Shown here: piece after piece, positions 54,501 through 64,000 of the stretch | How the letters are laid out: the number at the start of each line of letters is the position of its first letter | How positions within the stretch are numbered: the stretch's first letter is position 1 | From: Seminavis robusta | Taxonomy: Eukaryota; Bacillariophyta; Bacillariophyceae; Naviculales; Naviculaceae | Length of the DNA stretch: 64,000 nucleotides | NCBI GenBank assembly: GCA_903772945.1 | Contig: CAICTM010000204.1 | Location: forward strand, 1 to 64,000 | Reading direction: 5' to 3' | Made by a program: the position numbers and the translations under genes | The notes under the pieces: generated by a model | Databases searched by the model: none | The model's input: only the letters and a program-made list of their open reading frames with translations | Told to the model about the DNA's origin: nothing

Positions 54501-56412
54501 CGGACTTTCGCTTGAGCTCGACACTGCACTCTGGCCACGATGGTCGAACGAAGCGTCTAATTGATTGGAACGTAGAGATGTTGAGCAATCTCATGAAAGA
54601 GATTGTAGCCCGCCGAGGTGGTGTCTCCGTCAAGTCCACAAAGGGCGCCGCGACAGAATCCAGAAAGACGCTGCCATTGGAAGAGGTCCGTGAAATCATC
54701 GAGCTCCCCGCCTTCGATTCTCAGGAAGCGTCCAAGCAAATGTCTCCAGAAGATGTTACGTTACCCCTTATCGTCACGAAACAGCTACGTCAACTGGTCT
54801 CTACCATCGCTTGCATGTACAACGACAATCCCTTCCACAGTAAGTTTCTCCATCCTGGAGTGTGGGTTGGGGTGGGGGGTTGATTCTGTTTGCTAACCAC
54901 TTTTTGGGGCCTGTTTGTTCACAGACTTTGATCATGCATCCCACGTTGTCATGAGTGTAATCAAATTGATGGGAAGGATCGTGGGTCCGAGCGACATCGT
55001 TGGTGCTGTAGATGAAGACAACCATGCCGAAAGTCTGCATGATCATACTTACGGCATCACGAGGTAGGTGCAGCAGCCTGCACCCGAGCTCCATTTTTGC
55101 ACAGCGTGGTCCTCACTTTGCGTCCATTTGACTTCGACATTAGCGATCCCTTGACGCAATTTGCCTGCGCTTTCTCGGCTTTGATTCATGACGTCGTAAG
55201 TGCGAACAATTGATTGGATTGACCTAGGACCCTCCCGCTTTGCAGTTGTTCACCCATTGCTACACATTGTTTCTGCCGCATGAAGGATCATGTTGGTGTC
55301 TCCAATGCCCAGCTGGTCAAGGAAGGAGTTCCTATTGCATCCAAATATGGAGAAAGGAGCGTTGCCGAACAGGTACGTAAACAGGTTTGATTCAAAAGAG
55401 CGACATTCAAAACTGCAACTCACGGCTGTGTCAACCCTATGTGCAGAATTCGTTGGACCTGTCTTGGGATTTGCTTATGGGCCCCGAATTTGAAGAACTT
55501 CGTGCCTTCCTCTTCCCTTCGGCAGCTGAGCTTACTCGGTTTCGGCAACTCGTGGTGAACTCAGTGATGGCGGTAAGCCTTGTACATGTTTGCGGGACCA
55601 TAGGGAAGATGCTTCCCTGGATATTTCTCACATCCACAATGACAACTCTTTCTCCCACTCTCGATTCGCCCCAATGATGACCTTACCTCGCATTCTCTAG
55701 ACTGACATTGTTGATAAAGACTTGAAGGCCCTTCGTAATGGGCGGTGGGAGAAAGCTTTTACTTCCCAGGTTGCCAAATCCCCAACAGAGAGTCCCCGCG
55801 ATGCTACCAACAGAAAGGCTACAATTGTTGTAAGTGTCTTCTGAAGCTGGTTGTTCCATGTCACTCCGCCTCTGCATGCACTGACCGCTTCATACATCTT
55901 CGTTCTGATGTACAGATCGAGCACATCATCCAGGCATCGGACATATCACATACAATGCAACATTGGCATGTCTACAGAAAATGGAACCAGAACCTATTTG
56001 AAGAACTTTATGTTGCCTACTTGAACGGGCGAATGGAGAAGGACCCAGCCGAATTTTGGTTCAAGGGCGAAATTGGTTTCTTTGACTTCTACAGTACGTC
56101 GCGTTGCGTTGTTCACGGGGAGGTCTTACTTTCGTTTCCTGCAGTCTCTCACTTTGAGCTTTGCTTCTTATTGTAGTCATTCCATTGACAGAGAAGCTCA
56201 AGGAATGTGGAGTATTTGGAGTCAGCTCTGGTGAATACCTAGACTATGCTTTGAAGAACAAGAGGGAGTGGGTAGCCAATGGGGAGAAGGCTGTAGCAGA
56301 AATGGTAGATCTGGCCAGATCCAAGTATGGCGTGAAAGGGGAAGAAACCCAGCCCCCAATGCCAGCACTACTGGAGGAGGGAGTGCCTTTTGGCGAGGAA
56401 GTGGAGGTTTGA
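51565..56412 (+). CDS. Receptor nucleotide cyclase fused to a cyclic-nucleotide phosphodiesterase, 16 exons
   Basis: Exons: 51565-51825, 51908-52665, 52761-52941, 53058-53426, 53525-53559, 53649-53706, 53806-53869, 53968-54124, 54223-54839, 54925-55063, 55144-55195, 55286-55372, 55447-55572, 55701-55829, 55916-56093, 56177-56412. All are GT-AG and phases close to 1148 residues. The order is cytosolic tail, helix at 54-77, extracellular sensor 88-416, helix 417-438, class III cyclase domain about 515-700, then PDE about 820-1120. Cyclase landmarks: VLFADIANFDAW, KVESVRDCYVAV, RVGIHSGPVTAGVLRGDR, FGSTMNS. PDE landmarks: HNFDHASHV across a junction, LIHDVDHVGVSN, QASDISHTMQHW, so the metal-binding His/Asp set is present. 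The cyclase helix usually reading NxxxR reads NSCQDN and the usual FGD reads FGS, so cyclase activity is doubtful. It may sense a ligand and control cGMP or cAMP breakdown. Confidence 0.92.
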
Positions 56413-56818
56413 TGCAGCTACAGCTTCGTCACTTTTGACTAAAGTAAAACCTGCATATCTATATGTACATCATCAAAGCAAGATGGATTCTTTCGAGGTG
56501 CCATGCATCAAGTAGTCTTCTCCTTCTAACGTAGTGGAGCAAGCATTGCTTCCTACACTGCTGAGTGACCACCACACATGACCAGCTAAAAGAGGAAAGG
56601 AGTGTTGAGACCAACCCGTGGTAGGGAATCAATGCACGACCATGATCCATCTACCAAAGTTTCCCATGCCGTAGCTTTCATTGATTCAACATACATCATG
56701 AAAAAACTATCTTGCTTCACTTGCTCCAAGAAGGATGTGTGAACCCACTCCAGGGCACACGCCAGCCACCCCCCGTGTAGACCAGGACGATGCGGCAAAA
56801 AGGTAAAATGTGGGGAAC
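56413..56818. other. 3' flank of the cyclase-PDE gene
   Basis: No gene recognised in about 400 bases between the stop codon and the minisatellite. Confidence 0.35.
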
Positions 56819-57086
56819 AGTCTCCTAAATTTTGATAATCTCCAAAACGGTCTCCTAATTTCAAATTATATTCTCCTAAATTTTGATAATCTCCTAAACA
56901 GTCTCCTAATTTGAATTTTGATCTCCTATTCAATCTTCTATTTTAACTAACAAACACACTGGTGAATCTCCTAATTTTGACTTTGGTCTCCAAAACGGTC
57001 TCCTAAATTTTGATAATCTCCTAAACAGTCTCCTAATTTGAACATTTGATCTCCTAAATTTTGATAATCTCCAAAACGGTCTCCCC
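56819..57086. repeat. TCTCCTAA-type minisatellite
   Basis: About 268 bases made of alternating units of the kind TCTCCTAAATTTTGATAA, TCTCC(A/T)AAAC(A/G)G and TCTCCTAATTTGAA. On the minus strand the units read as KLGD, GDYQNLGD and RFGD peptides in short open frames. The array has imperfect units and no flanking gene structure. Confidence 0.8.
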
Positions 57087-57937
57087 TCACAACCAGTGAT
57101 TGAGTGATTGATTGCCGCATCGTCCAGCAAGGTGCCACTCCTGTACCAATTCCCGGACCTACTGTATCCCTCCTTGCACACCAGGAACCTCGATCGAGTG
57201 ACTTAGTCGAGTCAAGCATAGCTTGGCTGTTTGGCGGTGATGGCTGGTATCCTCACTTGCTTTGTGGTCATCATTCCTGGCCACTATCTTCTATTCTGGC
57301 TGGTTTAGCTGACCCAAGTAAGTTGTGGCCTTCCCTGGTTCCAAAAGCTGTGGCCTTCCCTGGTTCCAAAATCGAGCCTTTGTGTTCGTGCCAACGGGTT
57401 ATCATCTGGCTGGGAAACTACACCCAATTACACGAGGCCTTCCGTCGCTTCCCAGCTAGCTTCCCAGCTGCCCTGAAGCTTCCCAGTCAACTACAGTGAC
57501 CAGCAACCTACAGTACCCTAGCTAGCTAGTGGCTAGTGGCTAGTTCTGTTGTGTTGCTGGTGTAAGGTATTCGTGACTGACTCATTGGGAACGGTTCGAC
57601 CAGGGCGGTGCGGAATGACACCCTGGGATCTGGGAATACCGTATGGAACTCAATATGGTACCGTATGCAGGGCAGCAGTTGTGCAGGAGATGATGAAAGT
57701 TTACACGTCTTTGGAATGCAGGTCATTCAGCTACAGGTAGCTATGTCAAGTCATGTCATAGCTAGCTAGCTACATACTTGTTATCGTTACATACATGTAG
57801 AAGTAGTTTGGTTTGTCTGCAGGTTTGATCTTTAGATACTGTACAGTGTGGTATTATTTTAAAATGTACATGAATCGAATCTCTATATTGGAATTGTCAG
57901 TATAGAAGGAAGGAGGAAAGAAGGAGCATGGTATGAT
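57087..57937. other. Intergenic, no gene seen
   Basis: Contains a 24-base tandem duplication (TGTGGCCTTCCCTGGTTCCA) at about 57324-57370 and CTAG runs near 57520-57543 and 57760-57772. No gene is supported. Confidence 0.4.
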
Positions 57938-58591
57938 CTAGCAAGCAGGAGGAGCCATGTTGACTTTGAAGGAGACAGATGCCTGTCCCTTATTGAGGAG
58001 GGCAGAGAAGGGTGCTTGCAGCTTTGTCTTGAACGAGGCCATCGAGGACGATCGCTTGACCTTGTATCCGACGGCTTGCGCATCGCTGGCGCCTCTGTTT
58101 TGCGCGTTTTGACGATCTTGTCGGGAGAGTTGCTTGCTGATTTGTCGGAGTTGATGGGTATCCGAGAATCCCGAATTCTGTTGGGTGTGGAATTCCTTCA
58201 AGACATTGAGGGTATGCATCATGGACCGTTCCATCTTGTTGGTCCCATCGCGAAAGTCTTCAATGCCACGCCATGTGAGTTCGTCGCTTTCCATGTCTTG
58301 ACCGTCGTCACTGTTGGCCATGGCACGACGGACGGCAATCACTTCTTCTCGGCGCAGTTCCTTGAGTTCCAAGGCGGTGTAGTAGACATCGTAGGCGCAC
58401 TCGTAGGGAATGTGGGCAATCTCGCGTTGCTCCACACCGCCAAAGGAAACCGAACAGAGATTCTTCTTGTTGAAACTCAACTTTTTAAAGGTGCCACTGC
58501 TGCGACGCTTGCTGTTGCCGGTGGAGATGGTGCTGCCGCCGGAAACATCGCGGCTCAGACCGGGAGAAGGAACGGAGAAATTGGGAATCAT
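57938..58591 (-). CDS. Diatom-specific family protein (WRG-ED / DRQ motif), member 2
   Basis: A single exon, 217 residues. Ser/Lys-rich N-terminus, then LELKELRREEVIAVRRAM, DELTWRGIEDFRDGTNKMER, VLKEFHTQQN, LRQISKQLSRQDRQNAQ and GASDAQAVG. These align in order with LHAIRREEIK, LSWRGMEDI, MTKFRSQQ, LSKADRQRA and ADAQFA of the gene at 44046-44816. This member keeps the tyrosine-rich segment YECAYDVYYTALE just before the first motif, which in member 1 reads WYSMDYLHAI. No targeting signal. Function unknown. Confidence 0.78.
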   Translation of the reverse strand: MIPNFSVPSPGLSRDVSGGSTISTGNSKRRSSGTFKKLSFNKKNLCSVSFGGVEQREIAHIPYECAYDVYYTALELKELRREEVIAVRRAMANSDDGQDMESDELTWRGIEDFRDGTNKMERSMMHTLNVLKEFHTQQNSGFSDTHQLRQISKQLSRQDRQNAQNRGASDAQAVGYKVKRSSSMASFKTKLQAPFSALLNKGQASVSFKVNMAPPAC

Positions 58592-60717
58592 GGTGCTTGA
58601 CTTTTTGGTTGATTGAATTGAATGTTGTGTAGTAGTTGTAGTCGTTGAGATTGTGAGAACACAAAAGTTGTGAGATAGATGTGGGCTCTTCGGCGTTTTG
58701 CTCGTGTCGGTTAGCCACTAAAGTGCCCGGGGTATCTTGCAGGTTGGTCGCAGCTAGCTAGCTAGTCGCGTGATTTCCTCCTTCCTGCAAGCAATCAAAA
58801 GTGTTTTCGGCTGCTGGCTAGGTAAAAATAACCACTTGCTTTGATGGCCCTAAAAAAAGTGAAGCCTCTCAGCTACAGTATCCTGGCGGTTTGTTCTCCC
58901 GTGTGATAGGGACCCACTAAGGCAATTCATCGATCGACTTTCCAAATCAATTCCGGCTACTGACATTTGAGAGTAACAGCGCCTTATGTTCCTGAATCTT
59001 GAACTGGAACAGGTACTGATGCTTCCACAGAAAATAAATCATTAACCCGAATTTTCAGAACACGAAATGACCACTGATTGAAAGAGAAGGACACCTGAGA
59101 AGCAAGTACATGTAGCGCAGTTGCTTGCAGCATCCGATTGATGTATGCAAGTAAGTAATGGTCAAAAAATAAGGGGATGGATCTCATGTGGGCTTTAGAG
59201 ATACTCTAGTTTTGTAATGGGGTCATGGGGGTCTGTATCCTCAATGTGACACTGAGGAGCTCACAGAGGCGTCTCGGAATGATGGCAACATCAGAGCATC
59301 ATGGGAATTGTGTTGGTAGCATCACTGGATCATTAGGATGTGATACTCAACTAAACCTCTACTCTGAGTAGTACGGTAACGCCATCTCCAATCATGAACT
59401 GCCTTCATGCATACCAAGATGAAAGAAAAAGGATGAACAAGCAGGAGGATACAGACAATACAGCAGGTGCATCATTGAAAAAAGATGCACTAACTAAATG
59501 AAACTCCAATGATGCCATTATTTTAGAATGATGCTGCAGCTACAGTACAGTACAGCGTACGATGTACCCTCTGATCAAGCCAACAGCACTCAACCATGTC
59601 ATAATTTGGAAGCCATTGAGGGGGTCCAAAAGGACGTCCATACACACAACCAATTTAGCCCCCTTTTGCAAACATGATCCAGCAACGATCAGCTGGCATT
59701 GAGAAGCTGAAAGTGACGACGAAGATCTTACCTGAAGTCCAGCTAGTAGAGAACAACCTTTCTTTCAGGTTGTGTCGCGGCTACCGTCCTTCATCGTGGA
59801 CCTTCCAAAGCTCTTCTCATTTTATCCATGAATAATGACCAAATCTAATTATTGGAAGCTTGCCTTTTCCTCAAACTTGAAGCCTGAGATTATGAATCTT
59901 ACCAAGGCTGATCCTGTTTGCTGAAATTGTTTTAAAGAAGCCAAGTCCTTTAAACCTCTCCCAAGAGTGGCCATGAGTTGGGATGTCGTGGACAGTTTGA
60001 CGGGAATAAAAACTTGTTCTGCAACTGTGGTACCGTAAGAGGTTTGGTGCCGGTGACAAAAATACTAATTCCTTCGAGCCCTCTATACTCCTCTTCTAAC
60101 CAAGATTCCAGTTCACCGGGATCTGGTTGCTAACAGTGGCCGCATGGTCGCATGGACACAAAACAAATCTATTAAAACCCACAGTGTCACAAGATTTTTG
60201 TGTCCGAGCTTGTGCCAATTGTATCAAAAACGCTTCGTCACCAAATAGAACAGGTACGCGAGTAAGAAGTTTGGTACCAGTATTTGACTAGCGTACACGT
60301 AGTCAACTACTGACTACTCGAGTTTTGCTAGCTGTTCTGCTCCAGCTACTAGAGCTAGTAGTACAATACCACCAGAGAGGATGTACCGGTACTCGAGTCA
60401 AGTACAGTAGTATTTTAATTAATAGATGCCGAATGAACGGATGAATCGAATCGGCCTATCTAGTATCAATAACTCCATAATTCCTACCGGTAACTTTTCT
60501 GTGTCGAACAGCAACCGAGATGTCCCAGTTCACCAATACAATGTCATTATTTACTCCAGCAGATGTTTACAGTACTGGTACTGGTACTGTACCAAATCCA
60601 ATCGAATCCTTTAGAATTGCTTTCGAAAGTGTTCATGCAAAGTCACTCGATGAAACGCCACTGGTACTTTTGTATCAGCCTACATGACATTGTTACATTG
60701 TCATGTATCACACTCGT
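58592..60717. other. Intergenic, 2.1 kb, no recognisable gene
   Basis: Only frames below about 70 residues. GTACAGTACAGTAC-type strings at 59540-59556 and ACTCGAGT palindromes near 60310-60410. No RNA gene recognised. Confidence 0.35.
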
Positions 60718-61020
60718 ATGTCCGCACAAGGGTTGTCTTGATGGAAAATCTTGAGTCATGACTTGAGTTGAGCTTTTGGAAAAGGCCTGATGACGTGGCA
60801 TCTTGGTTTGACTCAAGAGAGAACTCAAGTCAGCGTCAAGACATGACCCAAGATTTTGCTTTCAGCCCCTTGACTTGAGTCAAGTCTTGGCGCTGACTTG
60901 AGTTCTCTCTTGAGTCAAAGCCCGAAATGAAAAGGCCTTGGAAGTTGAGTACCGGTCAGGCCCTTCCTACTCAAGTCATGACTCATGATTTTTCCATCAA
61001 GACAACCCTTGTGCGGACAT
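60718..61020. mobile_element. Hairpin MITE with long terminal inverted repeats
   Basis: A 303-base element that folds almost completely on itself. The left end ATGTCCGCACAAGGGTTGTC and on to about 60770 is the inverse of 60970-61020. An inner arm (TGACTCAAGAGAGAACTCAA ... CAAGAC, about 60808-60842) pairs with 60886-60919. No coding capacity. A target duplication is not clear. The high arm identity suggests a young element. Confidence 0.85.
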
Positions 61021-61961
61021 TAGACTGGCAACCGCCCGTATCGTATTAATACACGTACTAGTACCAGACAGACAGCTGATCGTACTCCCTTATCCAACGA
61101 CATTGCTGAAAGAGCTGCTGAAAGCCACGTGCAAGGAAGACTTGGCTGGGTGGCTTACCGGAGTGAGTCCCTTGGCAGGGTTTCTTTCCCTGCGGGTCAA
61201 AGAGGAGTCAGGAGCTTTACTGGCAACCGTAGCCACAGTGAGGCCTCATTAGCTGGTATCCACATGATGCCTTCTTGTATCTGAGTCGACACCATTTGGT
61301 AGGCTCGGTTCGCCTCGCGAGCTCTTGCCAAGACCGACAAAGCAAGAGTCCAAGGGGAGGAGTGCTGACAGTCAAACCTGGTGGATCTCGTCGGAGCTGG
61401 TCGTGTGCTGTACCAGTACCGGTATGGTTTAGGAATGAGTGTTCGAGCTTTCTGTGGTGGCGCCATAGGGACGGCTTGTCCCTGGGCTCAACCGCTGTAC
61501 CACTGATAGATGCGAAGGGTACCTGTTCCATCACTGAAAAGGCCGATGTGCGCCTGTGGCTTGTCCCTGGGCTCCACCGCTGTACCGGTACCACTGATAC
61601 CGGTAGATGCGAAGCCTCACTGAAAAGGCCGCTGTGTCGGTTTGCCTGCTTTCATGATGCTTTTGCATCCACCGAGGAGAGGGTGAGATGGCCAACAGAG
61701 TCTCCACTATTAGTAAAACGGTACCTATGGTACAGTACCGGTACAGCGTTGTGCTACCAGATCTAGCTAGCTAGCTAGTATTCCGTCTCCTTGAGACGGC
61801 GCACCTTTTGGTTACCCCCTCAGTTGCACTCTGAAATCGATTGGCTCGCGTTTACTGTGTAAATTAGTGTACCCGCACTTCAGTTGCAGAATCAACGGTC
61901 ATGTGTATCGTTAAGTAACAAGTTCCCTTTCGAAATTTTTAGATTGATTCGTGGAATAAAA
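61021..61961. other. Intergenic, no convincing gene
   Basis: A plus-strand frame of 163 residues at 61275-61766 has no domains and includes a locally duplicated segment (GGCTTGTCCCTGGGCT at about 61469 and 61558), so it is not taken as a gene. Confidence 0.35.
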
Positions 61962-62350
61962 GTGTGTTATTATTGAAGGCGCAGCACTGACTTCTCTCCC
62001 TCATTCAATTCCTATGGTAAACAGGAGGTAAATCCAAGCTTGGCCGACAACAATGGTGAGTGCTTTATCCAATCGGCCGATCGATCGAATCAATCGATTC
62101 GAGGTAAGCCTATTATCAAGAGTGTTAATTGAAGGTACAGCGCTGAATTCTCTCCCTCATTGAATTTCTATGGTATTCAGGAGAGAATTCCGAGCTCGGC
62201 CGTCATCAGGTGAGTTGTTTTAATTATTCGTCTCGATCGATCTCTGTTATCCAAGCCTCACTCAAGCCGGTCGTCTCCGGTGTAGAAGCGAAAGCCATCC
62301 CTCATTCAATCCTATAGACCGCGGGAAGGCAGTCAGTTCTCGGCCCATGA
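61962..62350 (+). repeat. Three diverged direct repeats, period about 160
   Basis: Units near 61962-62056, 62121-62216 and 62297-62350 share CTCTCCCTCATTCAATTCCT, a following ATGGT...CAGGAG block and a GGCCG(A/T)C segment before a GGTGAGT. Possibly a duplicated untranslated leader or promoter. No open frame runs through them. Confidence 0.6.
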
Positions 62351-62778
62351 TGGCCAAGTTGGTGCAATTTGAAAAGCAAGGGTAAGTCGCTGGTTTTCTT
62401 CAGTTCAGCACAGAAAACAAAACCCATGTCTATTTGTTGTTTTCTCTGCTGCACTGCCGACGGCCGGCGAACTACCATTGTCGAGTCCTTTTCGATCGAC
62501 CGCTCCGGATAACAAGAAGATGAGAGGCTACCGCTATGGAGGAGGGGTTCTATTAACTCCAGCCCTACCAACAGCCTGAACAGAGGAGCCTATCGTCGTC
62601 GAGTCATTGAAAGGCAACAGCCACCGAAAGAGGCAACAACACACAAGAGAGTGGATCCTCCTACCGGATTCATCCCTTCTTGTTATTTCATATTGTTTTG
62701 GTGGTGATTCCTGTGTCGGTACCCGTTTTCCTGTATGCGCATGTCAAGTACTGTTGCCAGTAGCTATACGATAGCTGG

Positions 62779-63760
62779 CTATGATGGCTGGATTGACAAT
62801 GTTTGGTTGTGCATGTATTCGTCATAAGGATCCAATGCAAGGTACCGATAACGGCGTGTAGCTAGTAAAGCGGAACCTGAGTGTGTTCGGTACTGTTGGC
62901 ACTGTCACGGATCGATGTAACTCTACGGTAACTGGCTACAATGGCTGGATTGACAATATTCGGTTGTGCATGTATTCGTCATAAGGATCCAATGCGAGGT
63001 ACCGGTAACCGTAGCGAGCAAAGCCGAACTTTTGGTACTGTTGCCACTGTCGTCGATGTAGCTATACCGCAGCCGGCTACAATGATTGGATTCATAATGT
63101 TCGGTTGTGCATGTATTCGTCATAAGGATCCAATGCGAGGTAACCGAGTGCAGCGAGCAAAGCCGAACCTGAGTGTGTTCGGTACTGTTGCCACTGTCAC
63201 CGATCCATGAACTCTACGGTAGCTAGCTACGATGGCTAGATTGACAATGTTCAGTTGTGCATGTATTCGTCATAAGGATCCATTGCAAGGTATCAGTAAT
63301 GGACTGTAGCAAGTAAAGCGGAACCTAAGTGTGTTCGGTACTGTTGCCATTATCGCCGATGTGCCTGTATGGTAGCGAGCTACAATGGCTGGATTGACAA
63401 TATTATTCGTCATAAGGATCCAATGCGAGGTAACCGAGTGCAGTGAGCAAAGTCGAACCTGAGTGTGTTCGGTACTGTTGTGGCTGTCACTGATCGATGA
63501 ACTCTACGGTAGCTGGCTGCGATGGCTGGGTAGCTGGCTGCGATGGCTGGATTGACAATGTTCGTTTGTGCATGTATTCGTCATAAGGATCCAATGCAAG
63601 GTACCGGTAACGGAGTGTAGCCAGTAAAGCGGAACCTGAGTGTGTTCGGTACTGTTGCCACTGTCGCGGATCGATGTAACTCTACGGTAACTGACTACAA
63701 TGGCTGGATTGACAATATTCGGTTGTGCATGTATTCGTCATATGGATCCAAGTAGCGAGC
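62779..63760. repeat. Tandem satellite-like array, seven copies of a 141-158-base unit
   Basis: The marker GATTGACAAT (once GATTCATAAT) recurs at 62791, 62948, 63089, 63239, 63392, 63550 and 63707. It is each time followed by a GTTGTGCATGTATTCGTCAT block and AAGGATCCAATGC, then a GTGTGTTCGGTACTGTTG block. Copies differ by substitutions and small deletions. The array stops near 63760. Confidence 0.92.
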
Positions 63761-64000
63761 AATCTGAGGAAACAGGAGACGAACGCTGAAAAAAAGCCGA
63801 ATTAACAGTTTCGAGCAGCTCATGTCACAGAAACTGTATCAGAATTAGGGTTAGAGCTATGTCATGCACTTCTAAGAGAGGTAGGGATAGGGGTAAATTT
63901 CAGCCAAAGATCCAACAGTCTCAAGAAGCCCAACACAAACTCACAACGCCAACAGCGGAACATCCATGGTAGTCCTCTTCCATCTTGTACACAACAAGTG

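Noticed and set aside
58016-58600. Plus-strand ORF of 194 residues
   Set aside because: Antisense to the second diatom-family gene, whose motifs match the paralog at 44046-44816.
61275-61766. Plus-strand ORF of 163 residues
   Set aside because: Contains a local DNA duplication and palindromic GGTACC motifs, with no protein features.
62779-63760. Repeat-spacer pattern resembling a CRISPR array
   Set aside because: The repeat units are 141-158 bases and conserved along most of their length, with no short repeat plus unique spacer pattern; the DNA is eukaryotic.

Overview
The window reads as nuclear DNA of a diatom, probably a raphid pennate. The support is gene content (a class C GPCR, a receptor cyclase-phosphodiesterase fusion, polytopic EGF proteins, two copies of a protein family I know only from diatoms, a signal peptide ending in a plastid-type AF motif), short GT-AG introns of about 70-160 bases, and many families of small repeats. 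The species cannot be fixed from the sequence alone. Gene models with introns were built by hand from splice sites; for each model given with exons, the exon lengths sum to an open frame.

Layout. 1-1200: broken copia-type retrotransposon fossil cut by the window edge. 1.3-9.7 kb: kinase-like protein, HAD phosphatase divergent from mitochondrial EF-Ts, a frameshifted decarboxylase-like remnant, the three-exon spliceosomal gene DIM1, a plastid-type membrane protein, and a bacterial-looking quinate-dehydrogenase-like gene. 10.2-15.5 kb: a decayed gene with a TIR-like domain split by a foldback element, then a tandem pair of four-helix membrane proteins with a scrap of a third copy and a LINE tail between them. 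16.1-24.6 kb: an RND/Patched-type transporter and a GABA-B-like receptor, separated by 2.2 kb without recognisable genes. 25-32 kb: LINE fragment, two orphan ORFs, a secreted DUF285-repeat protein, a small membrane protein and a bestrophin-like channel. 32.9-41.6 kb: a ten-exon EGF membrane protein, a seven-helix receptor and a secreted, C-terminally anchored protein. 42-49 kb: a coiled-coil protein, a MITE with TTA target duplication, the first diatom-family protein, and a divergent MYND / ankyrin pair. 51.6-58.6 kb: a 16-exon receptor nucleotide cyclase-PDE gene, a minisatellite, and the second diatom-family protein. 58.6-64 kb: no recognisable gene; a hairpin MITE, promoter-like direct repeats and a seven-copy tandem array.

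Themes. Surface sensing is over-represented: two GPCR-type receptors, a receptor cyclase-PDE, an EGF membrane protein, a DUF285 secreted protein and an RND sterol-sensing-type protein, which suits a benthic diatom that reads chemical cues. The genes do not form an operon-like unit; they are independently promoted eukaryotic genes on both strands. The most interesting items are the receptor cyclase whose cyclase active site looks eroded while its PDE site is intact, the domain-sized exons of the DUF285 gene with a GC-AG intron, the 33-base LINE insertion with a 13-base target duplication, and the TIR-like pseudogene broken by a foldback element.
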